Origin: Gnetum montanum
Lineage: Eukaryota; Streptophyta; Gnetopsida; Gnetales; Gnetaceae
DNA: 64,000 bases
NCBI GenBank assembly: GCA_015680685.1
Contig: MNCI01028413.1
Span: forward strand, 72,740-136,739
Reading direction: 5' to 3'
Below, piece by piece: positions 22,290 to 34,361 of this stretch (position 1 is the first letter of the stretch; every line of letters begins with the position of its first letter). The position numbers were made by a program, and so were the translations under genes. The notes under the pieces are model-generated. The model worked only from the letters and a program-made list of their open reading frames with translations, was not told the DNA's origin and did no database searches.

Positions 22290-24775
22290 ACTATAACTCA
22301 AACCATAGCATTACCTCATAGTGACACCAAACGTCACAATGCTCATCTGGAAGATAAAAACTTCCAATAACTTTGGCCTACTGAAAGCCAAAAAAATATT
22401 TTAGAAGCTCAATTTAGGAGGAGCGTGAGTGATTACGAGTAGCACTACCTTGTAGCGACACCAACAGTCATAATGGCCATCCTAAAATGAAAATTTTTTT
22501 GTAATTTTGGTCTATCAAAAGGTACAAAACCTTTTAGAAGTCTGGTTCATGTAGAGTGTGAGAGGCTATGTAGCACTACCTCATAGTGCCCCACTAGAAG
22601 TCACAATGATCATTTGGGAGATGAAAAATGGTTGTACATTATTCTTTACAAGTGGTCTACAACTTCAAGTAATTATTTCCTTCTAGAAGATCTAAATACA
22701 TACTAGTTAGGACTACAAGAGGATGTTGGTTGTACTACCTCATAGTTTAACTTAACCATGCTTCTAAATGATCCTCTTCCTTTTGGCAGCCATAAAATCT
22801 GAGCAATTATTTCCTTTCAGAAATCTTGAACACCTTTTGGATTATCCTTTTTATTTTGAAAGCCTATAACTCCAAGAAATTACTCCCTTCTAGAAAGTTT
22901 GAATGCCTTCTAATAGGGACTGTAGAAGGGTGCTAGTTGTACTCCTTCATAGTTTACCTAGATCATGCTTCCAGATGACCCTGTGCCTTCTAGAAGCCAA
23001 AAACTCTAAGCAATTATTCCCTACTAGAAGGTCCAAATACCTTCTGGATGATCTTTTGACATCTAGATGACCCTATTGCTTCTGGTAGCCTAAAAATCCA
23101 AGTAATTATTCCCTTCTGAAAGGTCTGAATATCTTCCAGCAAGGATTGCAAGAAGGTTCTGGTCACACTAGCTCATAGTTTACTTAGACCTTGCTACCAA
23201 ATGATCCTTTGTCTTTTGAAAGCCTGAAACTCCAAGAAATTATTCCCCACTAGAAGGTTTGAATGCCTTTTGAATGATCTTCTATTTTTTCAATGATCCC
23301 TTTCCTTCTAGAAGCCTAAATCTCCAAGAAATTATTCCTTTCTAGAAGGCTTGAATGCCTACCGATTGGGACTACAATAAGATGCCAGTCAAACTGCCTC
23401 ATAGTTTACCTAGACCTTGCTACCAAATGATCCTTTGCCTTTTAAAAGACTAAAACTCTAAGTAATTATTCCATACCAAAATGTATAAATGACTTCTGGA
23501 TGATCCTCTACCTTCTAAAAGCCTAAAATACCAAGCAAATATTCCCTTCCAAAAGGTTTGAATGCGTTCTAGTAGGGACTATGAGAGGGTGCTAGTTGCA
23601 CTAGCTCGTAATTTACCTAGACCTTGCTACTGAATGATCCTTTGCCTTTTGAAAGCCACAAACTCTAAGCAATTATTCTCTACTAGAAGGTCTAAATGCC
23701 TTCCAAATGTTCTTCTAACTTTTGGATGATCCTTTGTCTTCTGGTAGCCTAAAACTCCAAGCAATGATTTCCTTTTGGAATGTCTGAATGCCTTTTGGTA
23801 GGGACCGTGGAAGGGTGCTAGTTGCACTCACTCATAGTCGACCTAGACCTTGCTACTAGATGATCCTCTACCTTCTCAAAGCCACAAACTCCAAGAAATT
23901 ATTTCCTATCAAAAGGTCTAAATGCCTTCTAGATGACCTTCTAACTTTCAAATGACCCTATGCCTTCTAGTAGCCTAAGAATCTAAGCAATTATTTCCTT
24001 TCAAAAGGTTTGAATGTCTTTTGGTAGGAACTATGAGAGGATGCTGGTTGCACTCACTCACAGTTTACCTAGACCTTGCTACCGAATGATCCTCTACCTT
24101 TTGGAAGCCATAAATTCTAAGCAGTTATTTCCTACCAGAAGGTCTAAATGCCTTCTAGAAGGAACTACGGAAGGATGCGACTTGCACTGGCTTGCAATTT
24201 ACCATGACTTTGCTTTTAGATGACCCTCTACCTTCCAACAGCCTTTAAATGCCTTTTAAATGCTCTTCTACCTCCTAGATGACCCTTTGTCTTTTGGTAG
24301 TCTAAAACACCAAGTAATTATTCTCTTCCAAAAGGTCTAAATGCCTTTTAATTGGGGAATGTAGGATAGTGCTAATTGCACTACCTTTAAGTTTGTATAG
24401 ACCTTGCTACTAGAATATCCTCTACCTTCAAAAAGACATTGACTCTAGGTAATTATTACCTACCAAAAGGTTTGAATACCTTCTGGTTGGGACTGTGGGA
24501 GGGTGCTACTTGCACTAGCTTGTAGTTTACCTAGCTATGTTTCTAGGTAATCCTCTCCCTTTGGAAAGCCTCAAAGTCGAAGTAATTATTTCCTACTAGA
24601 AGGTCTAAATGCATTTTGGATGATCCTCTACCTTCCAAAATCATAAAAATCTAAGCTATTATTCCCTACAAAAAGGTCTAAATGCCTTCCAGTAGGGACT
24701 ATGGGAGGATGCTGGTCATGCTAGCTCACAGTTTATCATGCATTCTAGGAGGTGCAAGCATTTTTGAGTCACAAT
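22290..24775 (+). repeat. Satellite array, about 225-bp period with internal subrepeats
   Basis: The phrase GCTAGTTGCACTAGCTCATA, or close variants, recurs near 22,720, 22,931, 23,155, 23,380, 23,588, 23,813, 24,039, 24,173, 24,367, 24,495 and 24,708. Spacing is mostly 208-226 bp, with short units of about 130 and 194. Within a unit, CTTCTAGAAGGTCTGAATG and CCTCTACCTTCTAGAAGCC types alternate with AACTCCAAGCAATTATTCCC, so the unit itself was built from shorter repeats. The first part (22,290-22,600) has units of about 135 bp of a related type, and a single relic lies at 21,480-21,600. Confidence 0.88.
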
Positions 24776-25269
24776 CTATCATTGATAGCATGAGTATGCA
24801 TGCATATTAATATGAGACACATCCATGAGCATTATGACACATTATCCATGTACATCAATAAAAAATTCACAACATACATACGCATGGCCACACCAACCAC
24901 GTCATAGGCTTTGTAATTGCCTAAAGAGAATAATGGTAACCTTGTACATGCATGTTTCCATATATGTGCAAAATAAAAAGAGTTAGACATTCCATCTCTT
25001 ACTATATAGATGTTTTTCCTTCATGTGTACAATAAAAGTAATAATATTATCATGGGTTTTCAAAATCAAATGAGAGTTCTCTTTAATTTGAATTTTTTTC
25101 CCCAAGTGCCTACATAGCTTTGTTATTTTTTCCATAACTTTATTCTATCAAGTAAAGTAATTATTTTCATCTTTGGATCTAAGGCTAATATTCTAAGCTT
25201 GTAGTAGAGGACTGCAACAAGCATTACTAGATAGAAAAAAAAGTATTAAAATAAAAATAAGATTAAATG
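24776..25269. other. AT-rich non-coding DNA
   Basis: No coding signal or tandem repeat. It separates the satellite from the LINE remnant. Confidence 0.5.
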
Positions 25270-25289
25270 TTAGGCACAATATTCAATGT

Positions 25290-25935
25290 TCCACTTAACA
25301 AGGTGGCCATTCTCTTGGTGATTTTGTTCTCAAACAAAAGGTGGTTCACACAAGGTCTATTCTAACTATTTTATCATACATTCTAGACAATTTTCTAATA
25401 GCCATTGAAGCTTTGAATTATACTAAAGAATCTCAACAATGTTACTTTCTTCTTAAATTGGACTTTGTTAAAGCATATGATTAAATTGAATGGAATTTTA
25501 TTCTTACAATTCTTGAGCATATATAGTTAGGAAGCTCCTTTATTCATCATGTTTCACTTCTTCTTGCAAATGATTCAGCCAAAATCTCTATTAATGGAGA
25601 ATCATCTAATGCATTTTTTCTACAAAGATCTATCAGGCAAGGTTGTCATCTTACCTCTTTTTGTTTCTTATTACAACTAGTGTTTTGGGTATGCCTTTGA
25701 TTTTGAATCTAAAATGAACAATATTTGTAATGTCTCTCTTTCTTTCAATTTTGACTGCATCAATATTAGTTAGTTTAAGGATAATAAATTTCTAATGCTA
25801 CATTCAAAAAACTATTAGTATTATTCAAACTTACTATGATGCTTCTCACTCAAGAATCAACTAGTAAAAGTCTAGTGACATCAAATCTTCTTATATACCT
25901 CTTGATCCATGTATCCAAAATGTTGCTTGAAGATG
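25290..25935 (+). pseudogene. L1-type LINE reverse transcriptase remnant
   Basis: In the plus strand TRSILTILSYILDNFLIAIE is followed by FLLKLDFVKAYD (about 25,450-25,485), then HHVSLLLANDSAKISINGES and FFLQRSIRQGC. These are the successive blocks of plant LINE reverse transcriptases (KLDFSKAYD, ..LLL...ING, RQGCPLSP). Further on, in a shifted frame, FKDNKFLMLHSKTISIIQTY stands where F-A-D-D is expected, so the catalytic motif is lost. Endonuclease and poly-A tail are not visible. A non-LTR retrotransposon fragment, long dead. Confidence 0.72.
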
Positions 25936-25939
25936 AATA

Positions 25940-26949
25940 GAACCACATCAAATCTTTAAACTTCTTATAATACTTTTTATTTTAAAAAAATTAAGGTTAA
26001 TCACTAGGTCTAGGATATAACAGAAACAATTTGGTTATTGTGCTTGAGATAAATGAATACCATGACATAAAATAAGTCCATAGTGTTATAAATATAAAGC
26101 ATAAGAACATAAAATAAAAGCTAACAGAGATGAATAAAGTAACCAAGCATCTCTATTATAATATAAATCTTGTGTTATACATAGTATTTCACATTGTTCT
26201 TGTGTTGTACTATATATTGTTGTTGAACTAGGATCAACACTTATATAGTTATAACAAAAAAAATCACATCCAAAGAATGAACAAACACAATGATTAGTTA
26301 TTGTTAATTAATAGACTTAATTAAATGTAACTAAGTTAGTACATACTACAAAACACCATAGTTAGAAATGTACACTGTGATGGTATATACTGAAGTTCAT
26401 CGTGTGACCCAATATAGACATAAACTAGCATGTTAAGCTTGCTAGAACACATCAAATATTCAAAACTACCCCTCAAGCTTGACATGGAAATAATAATAAT
26501 AATGTTGTTTTACTATTTATAACCAAATCCATGACTTTAATAGATGAAGTGTAAAAAATGACCACACCATGACTAGTCTTCACAAAACTATAAAACTTAG
26601 AGATTCACAAATACAACCAACAATGTGGAGTAATGCTCTTGAGTGGAATTCTAAGATAAAATTGCATTTAAAAAATGAGTACCTTGAGGCCTAAGAATTA
26701 CCTACAAAATCTTTAAATAGTAAAGCAAATAGGAGTTAATAAAATATGATGGTGAGTAGTGTTTCTTTCTTAAACAAATTTTGTAACCCATTTTGGTTGA
26801 TGTTAAGCCATTATTGAAATGTATGGAGAAATGACTAAAGATTTTAGGGGTAAATATCTCCTTTAAAATATATTGTAATATAACTAATTTGTAAACAATA
26901 GAAAAGAAACATACATTATCATGAAAAATTAAAAATTAATTAACTTCAC
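25940..26949. other. AT-rich DNA with a possible Copia LTR/PPT edge
   Basis: At about 26,460-26,483 the minus strand reads CATGTCAAGCTTGAGGGG TAGT, which resembles the polypurine tract of plant Copia elements (CTTGAGGGGGAGTGTTG). If so, an LTR on the minus strand would extend leftwards from about 26,460. I find no second LTR and no primer site, so this stays a candidate. The rest holds no coding signal. Confidence 0.3.
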
Positions 26950-27572
26950 TATCTAATGAGAGAGATTACAATTAGATTAAGACAAAAAACAAATGGTAGA
27001 TATCATAGATCAATAAAAGTACTTATATTTGCACTCATAAGGTTATCAAAAACATTGTTTGATGATTTTTTTGTTTCTGTGGTTGAATCCTTCATCATGG
27101 ATTCTTCTAAATTCATAGGAGCACTTGAAGGAAATGGTGGAACATCCTAGGCTAGTTCTTTTACTTCATATTTAGCAAACTTCTTTTGAACTTCTACTTG
27201 AACCTCACTAAAAATAGCTAAGACTGATGATGACATTATAATGGAACTAGACTAAACTTTATAACCCTTACTTGAAGCAAATCTTAATAACTCCTCATAA
27301 TGGACTACAAAACTATCACTAAAAATTTATTCTAGTAAGCTACTCACCATGGCTTTTGGCTTCTTTCTTTCCATGTTAAATATCTTTATTAAATCATTCT
27401 TTTGTAGAGTAAGATATGTCATACGGTTCTAGAAACTATCAATTTCCTCTTAGAGTTCAAAGGTTTTATTATGCATTATCAACTTATCACCTGCTAACTC
27501 CATATTCCACATTGTAAACTTCTTTAATCTTATTGCTAGCTCTACTTTTATGCTTGAGTCCATGTTGTCTCT
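26950..27572 (-). pseudogene. Coiled-coil-like pseudogene, 3' part (interrupted by the 14.3-kb insertion)
   Basis: The minus strand reads as one frame with a few TAA/TAG stops: SIKVELAIRLKKFTMWNMEL, then AGDKLIMHNKTFEL, DLIKIFNMERKKPKAMVSSL and a Ser-rich tail. It is rich in K, E, L and S and probably helical. The frame continues on the other side of the Copia element: removing 27,573-41,904 plus one copy of the TCTCT duplication joins this to 41,910-42,021 in frame through KQVRDNMDSS. I do not recognise the family; it could be the second ORF of another retroelement. Stops make it non-functional. Confidence 0.5.
27568..27572. repeat. Target-site duplication of the Copia element, left copy
   Basis: TCTCT directly precedes the LTR start; the identical TCTCT follows the other LTR at 41,905-41,909. 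Confidence 0.85.
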
Positions 27573-27748
27573 TGAGGATTGTTGAACTTAGAAGAAGGGG
27601 GAATGAATAAGTTCCCCAGCTTGAAAATTCTTTAATACAAAGCACACACCAGATTTAACATGGTTCCCTAGCTTGGGTAGTCCATACTCAAAGGGTAGTT
27701 TGCTTGCAAACCTCTAGACTTTTTTCCTCTCAAAATATGGTTTGAGGG
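27573..27748 (-). mobile_element. Copia 3' LTR, outer piece
   Basis: This piece starts TGAGGATTGTTGAAC and matches 40,752-40,910 (shared GGGAATGAATAAGTTCC- and ATTCTTTAATACAAAGCACA-type sequence). The rest of this LTR is at 35,424-36,425, beyond the nested Gypsy element. Confidence 0.85.
27744..27748. repeat. Putative target-site duplication of the nested Gypsy element, left copy
   Basis: GAGGG precedes the LTR; GAAGG follows the other LTR at 35,424-35,428. One base differs, so it is a likely rather than perfect duplication. Confidence 0.55.
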
Positions 27749-28639
27749 TGATGAGTGGTGAGGTACCCCTACACTCAACCATATGAAACGAGTGTAGCAC
27801 GCACAATCCAGTCGAACTCCGCAGATGGACTAGTTGTGGCACCTAGACAGTTATCCTTAGGTTGCAGTTTGTTGTCTTCCCACCTGGACTAGTATTTCTA
27901 TTTATCACATATGGTTTAGTCCAGTGTGAGGTGTAAGATGTGTTCCTAATTCTAACGCTACTTCTAAAGGCAGTGGAAAATAATATTAACTAAGCTAAAC
28001 TAGGGGAAAAAGGGTAAGAAAATCTAATCTAGCCTAAGTGCGACAAGCAACTGATTCCTTAATCAACCATACACATCTTGGACCTCGTGCACAACTACCA
28101 CTGGGATTACCAAGCGTAGATTCTAGGTACGCCACTAGGATTACCAAGCGCAGATCCCAAATATGCCACTAGGTTACCAAGCATAGATCCTAGATACGCC
28201 ACTGGGTTACCAAGTAGTCACACTTAAATGCTCGTAATCAAGTCATAATTGTTTCGCGTTCTAGGAGTTTAAGGGTGAGAGAGAGAAAATAGTAAATAAC
28301 ATTAAATAAATAAATAAATAACAAAGTGACTGCTGCAATGATGAAGTAATCTCAATCTTTATTGTCAGTCATGTGCGTGTCCAAGTATGTCACACTCAAA
28401 TAGAGACACCGTACAATTACATTCACCACACTATGGGCAGACACAGAAAAATAATCTAACTCTGGAGGGATCAAACTGCCAAAGCTTTGCTACTTCTAAC
28501 TCCTATATTTCTGTACAAGGGAGAGCCGCATCTTATTTATAGATATGGCGACGGACTGCCATATCATGTACGCGATATCATAGGGAAGACGTGATATCGC
28601 ATACGCGATATCGCGGCCTATGCGAATCGCGTCTCATCA
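27749..28639 (-). mobile_element. Gypsy 3' LTR (left)
   Basis: 891 bp, ends TGATGAG/CTCATCA. The TATA box (minus TATAAATA, 28,534-28,541) lies below a block of GCGATATCGC-type palindromes, including a perfect CGCGATATCGCG at 28,604-28,615. It contains four units of the 35-bp LTR minisatellite (28,098-28,215). It differs from the right LTR by scattered substitutions, largely transitions, and by one minisatellite unit. Confidence 0.9.
28098..28215. repeat. LTR minisatellite, left LTR
   Basis: Units of about 33-38 bp, GGATTACCAAGCGTAGATCC then a CGCCACT-type end. Four units here, five in the partner LTR at 34,845-35,000. Confidence 0.85.
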
Positions 28640-28664
28640 TACTCCCACGACTGAATAAAAACTC
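28640..28664 (-). promoter_or_regulatory. Polypurine tract region of the nested Gypsy element
   Basis: On the minus strand AGTCGTGGGAGTA directly precedes the LTR start TGATGAG. Upstream of it stands CTCGAGGACGAG (28,663-28,674), a motif also found before the LTR at 60,028 and, decayed, before the one at 55,453. Confidence 0.7.
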
Positions 28665-28811
28665 GTCCTCGAGTTACAAGGAGAACAAGCTTCATTGATT
28701 ACACAGTGGATAGGTATGGGATTATTAACTGGAAAAACAAAAAAGGAATGATGCTGCAGTGTGGGAAGACACAACATAGCAAAAAAATGCTACACTACAA
28801 AAAAATGGAAC

Positions 28812-31480
28812 TCATGTAGTTCCTGGTGGCAGTGGCTCCTCCATGGGTGCTTTCCCTTTGTTATGTGCTCCATGCTTTGAAGGTTGACGGTGCTGAAGAA
28901 TGGCCTGGAGCTTCTCCTCTTCAGTTTGAGCGTCTTGTGTTGTCCATGCTAATGTTCCGATGTTTGACAGAGTTGGCACCTCCCACGGATAGGGTAGTTG
29001 CGGGAACTTCTTATTAGCTTTGACATACTATGCCGCGAACACCCGTCATTCCTCTTCATAGGCTCTGGCTTTCTATTTGTATTCGTGAAGCTCTGTTATC
29101 CATCGAGCCAAGTCGGTTGCAACATCTTTCTATCCCTGGTAGCTTTCTTTTACCATCACAAGTTCAGAATTTATGACATCTACTTTCTCAACTAGCTTCT
29201 TGCACTCTGCAAATTCTAGTTCATATTTGATGTGGGTGGAAGCTACCTACTACTCGAGCTTTGACCTCAGGCAACCTGCTGTTAACATGGCCAAGTTGGC
29301 ATATCTAAGGTTTGCCAACTCCATGTATTCTGTCAAGTCTTGGATCTGCAGGTCCTGGTTCTTAACTTCCGCTTGGTGGGTGAAGGCGTAAGTGTCCAAT
29401 ATGACCCTCCAATTAGTGTGCTGAACACTGATGTTATTGATTTGAGCCTTGGCCATATGGATCTCCTTCTCCAGGATTTTCTTGTACATTCCCACCTAAT
29501 CACAGAAATGCTCCTTCAGCTTCTCGTGTCGTTTAGCCTCATTCTACCACGTGCTTATCTCAATGGCTGATTTTTGGCGAATAGCGCGTACCTCCTCCAT
29601 TGAGAAGGTTCAATTTTCTCTGGCTAAACGGCTTACATCTCGGTTGACCCGAATGAACTGTTCTTGCAACTGATGAAAGTGTTCATCGAGAACATTCTTT
29701 TGTTTCTCCACAGAAGTCAACCGAAGGTTATCTGCAACCAACTGCTTATTCTCTTCTTCTAAGCCCTTGAGTGCCTTAAGATGGGCATGAGTTTGTGCTT
29801 GTGTGGCAGAGGCATCCCAAGTGGCCATCTCCTTTTCTTCTACCACCTTCTTATTTTCTGCAATTAGCTTTGCTAATTGCTTAGTTCTAAAATTTCCTAG
29901 CTGGTCTGCGGGAATGAATTGTAGAGGATCCCGTTGTACTGCTTGTAAGGCTACAAGCTACTCTTGTAGTTTCTATACTTCAGCTTCAGCATGCTCAGCC
30001 CTTACTTCGAATATGACCAGCTTTCCCTTTATGGAAATGAGGTCTGATTGAATTCCTGTTACATCCTAGGGGATGTCAAACAAGGACGTCAGAACTTGCC
30101 CTATTTGTAGCAATTGATCTAGCGCATCATCATGTTCTGCAGGAGTCATTGAGGTTCCAGCAAGAGTTTGAGCATCCTGTGCTCCCAAAAGATCTACCGG
30201 TGGCACAACAGGTACATTAAAGGATTCTTTGATATGGTCAGTGACCACTTCAGTAGCTCCCGCGGCATCCTAGTGTTGCATGACCACCACAGTGGCCTCT
30301 TCACCAGTCTCTAACTACACTTGAAAAGATGCCGCATTTTCAGAGATCTGTTGTGACCATCTGCTTTCCCCTCCTCCTGTTTGAATTGATAATTCACCCC
30401 TTGTGCGATCTAATGAAATAGTAGGCTAGTCAACATCATCGATGACATGGAAGAGGTTTGCATCATCACAACTTCCCCAACTAACCGTCTCAAAAATGAT
30501 CTAAGATGGCTCATCGACGGTCTGTAGTCTTGCGGCAATGGCAGCTGATCCTGGCCTGTGCTAGGTCTTGCTTCTTGTTGTTGGCTAGGACCTATGGCTG
30601 GAGGTTGACTGGGTCCTACAAGTTGAGTTGCAGGTGATCTAGTCATCTGTTCTTCTTCTTCATCTAGTCCCAGCTCTTCGCCAGTGCTCTTTCTTAGAGC
30701 TAGCACCTTTAATAACTCAGCATAAGAAGCATTATGGGCCTTTCAGAGGACGTCATTTGTGTATCCCTGAATACCAGCCCATTGGCATAGTTTCCTGATA
30801 AGGCAGGGAAAAGGCAATGCCATCTTCCCTGACTTTCGTTCTTCAAATCGCCTTAGGATCTCCGTTAAATATAGATGGGGAAGGTTAGCGTTAACCTTTC
30901 CCATCAACACTTCACATCCTCTTGCTGCATACATAGATATTCTTTTCAAACCTTTTTTGGGGAAGAGGTGATAGGTTCCAATTTTTAAATAAACCCGCTC
31001 TTCTATCGTCAGCTCACCAAAAGCTTTATCTCTGCCATAAGCCTTCTCTAACCAATCCTTTCGCACATCAAGGTCCAATCAGGTAAATAACCGAGCAACA
31101 TGGGGGCCTGAATTCGGAAGGTTTAACACTTCCGAAATCACCTGCACAAAAAAGTCTACTATCACACCACAAATGTTAACCGTGGTGCCTTACTCCTTAT
31201 TGTGCCAGAATAGGTACGTTTCACCTAAGTACTAGGTACCGCACTCAGAGAGGACAAGCCATAAGGGAGATCCCTTGAGGTGATTCCTAACAGCCTTAGG
31301 AGTGAACTGTACAAAAGATTTGAAGTTAAGCTCCACAATCACCACAGCAATGTGGACTTCTCATGGATAGCCTGAACACACTCTGAGGGCAACATGAGTT
31401 GTTGTCCCGGTTTAGGCTCAGCAGTAGCTCCTCTTTAAGCTAAGGATAAGAGATTGTGTGTTTGAGCTCGAGAATTAGTG
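28812..31480 (-). pseudogene. Second ORF of the Gypsy element (env position), globular domain plus coiled coil
   Basis: About 890 codons on the minus strand with scattered stops; the end is TGA at 28,812-28,814, the start is not certain. Order of parts: NFKSFVQFTPKAVRNHL, then TYLFW (31,205-31,219), LDLDVRKDWLEKAYGRDKAF and LTIEERVYLKIGTYHLFPKK, then MALPFPCLIRKLCQWAGI (about 30,770-30,825); this block resembles the plant 'putative transposon protein' family (Transposase_32 type) by eye. A Gln/Ser/Pro-rich linker follows (30.4-30.7 kb), then DALDQLLQIGQVLTSLFDI and a long Lys/Glu/Gln-rich, heptad-like region (28.9-30.0 kb), probably coiled coil. No signal peptide or membrane segment is obvious, so a true envelope role is not supported. 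Homologous copies lie at 49.3-52.0 kb and 63.2-64 kb. Function unknown. Confidence 0.7.
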
Positions 31481-31911
31481 AAGATTACGAAAAATTACAC
31501 AAGTGGGTCCTCCCCAAAGCAGGTTTCAACCTATTATGCCCTTGTGTAACCACACTTAAAGTGTCCGTGGGCACTAGAAGGGTTAAACGTAATCCATACT
31601 AACTCCACAAAACACACACATGTAAATATCACCAAAATGAGATGAAAATTCTATGCTACATGGGACCAGAGCTACAATTACACAAACAGTGAGATGAGAC
31701 GAAGTGTAGAAAGGGATCATAGAGATCGGGACATGAGGTAGCTGACCCAGGACATAGCGAATCCTGCATGAAAAGCATGATTAAGGTGTCATTAACCCAT
31801 CGTTCCAAGATCAGGATCAAGTCCATCCTTCTAATCAATGACATCGCATTGTTTCATCCCATGGTGAACAACTATGAGAGTACCATAACAACAAGGCGTA
31901 CGATCACTTGG
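31481..31911. other. Non-coding stretch between second ORF and gap
   Basis: No conserved motif is visible on the minus strand; it may be the spacer that precedes the second ORF in related copies, cut by the gap. Confidence 0.4.
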
Positions 31912-32569
31912 NNNNNNNNNNNNNNNNNNNNNNNNNNNNNNNNNNNNNNNNNNNNNNNNNNNNNNNNNNNNNNNNNNNNNNNNNNNNNNNNNNNNNNNNN
32001 NNNNNNNNNNNNNNNNNNNNNNNNNNNNNNNNNNNNNNNNNNNNNNNNNNNNNNNNNNNNNNNNNNNNNNNNNNNNNNNNNNNNNNNNNNNNNNNNNNNN
32101 NNNNNNNNNNNNNNNNNNNNNNNNNNNNNNNNNNNNNNNNNNNNNNNNNNNNNNNNNNNNNNNNNNNNNNNNNNNNNNNNNNNNNNNNNNNNNNNNNNNN
32201 NNNNNNNNNNNNNNNNNNNNNNNNNNNNNNNNNNNNNNNNNNNNNNNNNNNNNNNNNNNNNNNNNNNNNNNNNNNNNNNNNNNNNNNNNNNNNNNNNNNN
32301 NNNNNNNNNNNNNNNNNNNNNNNNNNNNNNNNNNNNNNNNNNNNNNNNNNNNNNNNNNNNNNNNNNNNNNNNNNNNNNNNNNNNNNNNNNNNNNNNNNNN
32401 NNNNNNNNNNNNNNNNNNNNNNNNNNNNNNNNNNNNNNNNNNNNNNNNNNNNNNNNNNNNNNNNNNNNNNNNNNNNNNNNNNNNNNNNNNNNNNNNNNNN
32501 NNNNNNNNNNNNNNNNNNNNNNNNNNNNNNNNNNNNNNNNNNNNNNNNNNNNNNNNNNNNNNNNNNNNN
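31912..32569. other. Assembly gap (658 N)
   Basis: 658 N fall between the proline-rich end of gag and the region before the second ORF. Open frames running across it are artefacts of translated N. Confidence 0.99.
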
Positions 32570-34361
32570 CCACTATGGTGTTGGTGACCGTTAGATGGTA
32601 TGCAAGGATTAGGATGATGCCTCCCATGGTTGTGTTCATTGGGCCTTATGGTTGTTGGAGCGTTAGTTGGTGGCCCTGATGAACTTACATGAGGCATTGG
32701 GTTCAAAGGTAAGGGTGCACCACAGTGTGGGACTTGTGCTGAGTTGGAAGATGCAGTGGCCTCGAAATTGTGTTGTCCCTTCCTACAGCCGTGTTTAAAG
32801 AAAGGATGCCTTTGATGTTGAGCAAGCTTTTCACTGCTGTTAGTAGCAATAGCATAAGTGTTGTTCGTGGGTTGTTGCTATGGCACAAGCACCTTAGGAA
32901 CAATTGGTGGCATTGTGGAAGGAGGGAAAGGATAAGAATGTTGAAAGTTAGAAGGGATGTAAGGTGCACAAGGTGGTGGTTTCATTGGAGGCATGGGTTG
33001 ATAGTATTGTGGAGAATAGTAGTGTGGTGAGACAAAGTATGTTGGCCCAGTTGGAGAAACAGGAGGTTGAACATGGTAAGCATTTGAGTTTGGAAAATAT
33101 GAAGGGTGCCTCCAGTCTAAGGGTGGATTCCCCCACGATTGGGATTGTTGCCACTGTGATCGAACAAAGTATCTCTGTATGAACTCTGGATGTAACGTGT
33201 TTTCCTAATGCTCATGTAAATGTAACAATATTGGGCACTGACCCTTGGGGTGATCGTACAGGCATCGGTTGCATTCATATGTAGAATTGGCAGTTGAGCA
33301 CTTATTCCCTTTATTCTTTCTTTTCGAATGTCTACTATTTCGCCCTGCTTCCTGGGTTGTCAAAACTCTATCTCCAATGTTGTTGATATATTCTCCACAT
33401 CTTTGATTTATCCATTCCAACATCTTATTGATCTTTGCCTCGACTTCTTCTAAAGATTGCTGTATTGGCAAAGATGAGGTTTCCACCTTGCGATTTGTTG
33501 ATTTCTCCTTGTTATGATCAAGGACCCTTGTAAAGTTGAAATTTTGGTCCCATTGATGTTTTTCAACACTCTCCCATGTAGCTATTTCTCCTTCTTCTTT
33601 TGCTATCCACTTAATAATCTCTTGGATTTGATGGGTTTGTAGTTGGTATAGTTGACCTTGGGCATACGTTCCTAAGGTCTCTCTTGTTTCATTATGTAGC
33701 CCATTAATGATATGGTACATTAGCCTTTCCTCGAAAAACCCATGGCCTGGACAGTTGTTTAATAATGCATAATATCTTTCTAAGGCCATGTCCAAGGGTT
33801 CATGTTGTGCTTGTTTCCATCCTTGGATTTTTTCCTCAAGGCTGACACTCTTACGTAGGTTTGATATTTTTCGTTAAAGACTTCTACCATTGTTGACCAA
33901 CGTCATATTGAATTTGGTTTCAACGATCTATACCATACTTTTTCTTGGTCAACGAGTGTCATAGGAAAGAGCTTAAGTTTTTGCCAACTGTTATCAATGT
34001 TATTCCATGTACAAGCATCATAGAAGGATAATAAATGTTGATGCGGATCTAAGTCATAGCCTCCTGCAAATTTGGGAAAGTTATTTAAATCGAGCTTGGG
34101 TAGACGACTCTCTTTACGATGCCTACGTGAGATTTGAACAGCCTCTTGTATTTGCATTAAGCTTGTAGTGGCCAGTGGGGGTTCATCATCATCAGGTAAG
34201 TTATGTCTTTGTGTGTTATGATGACATTTTTTTTGTTCATTTTTATAAGAAACTCCCACTTCAGGTTGTATACTCCAATCTTCATCATCATATAGTTCGT
34301 TGGTTCTTCAATGAACTTCCTCACTAAGTGTGGCGTTATTATTATCTTGTAGGAGAGGCAT
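32570..34361 (-). pseudogene. Athila-like gag of the nested Gypsy element
   Basis: Minus-strand ATG at 34,359-34,361, about 115 nt after the PBS. After an acidic N-terminus comes RHRKESRLPKLDLNNFPKFA, then GGYDLDPHQHLLSFYDACTW and WQKLKLFPMTLVDQEKVWY, the plant Gypsy Gag core. A frameshift near 33,800-33,900 separates it from YYALLNNCPGHGFFEERLMY, a typical Gag continuation, and a zinc-knuckle-like CNRCLYDHPKGQC (about 33,230-33,270), which is C-x2-C-x3-H-x4-C and so one residue shorter than the usual CCHC spacing. The C-terminus (32,570-33,200) is Pro/Gln/His-rich and runs into the gap. Damage is moderate compared with older copies in the window. Product if intact: capsid/nucleocapsid. Confidence 0.82.

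Noticed and set aside
28826-29570. Plus-strand open frames at 28.8-29.6 kb
   Set aside because: They are shadows of the coiled-coil part of the minus-strand second ORF, which has homologous copies elsewhere.
31768-32706. Long open frames of up to 303 codons on both strands
   Set aside because: They exist only because 658 N contain no stops. The true content here is the Pro/Gln/His-rich end of gag on the minus strand and unknown gap sequence.
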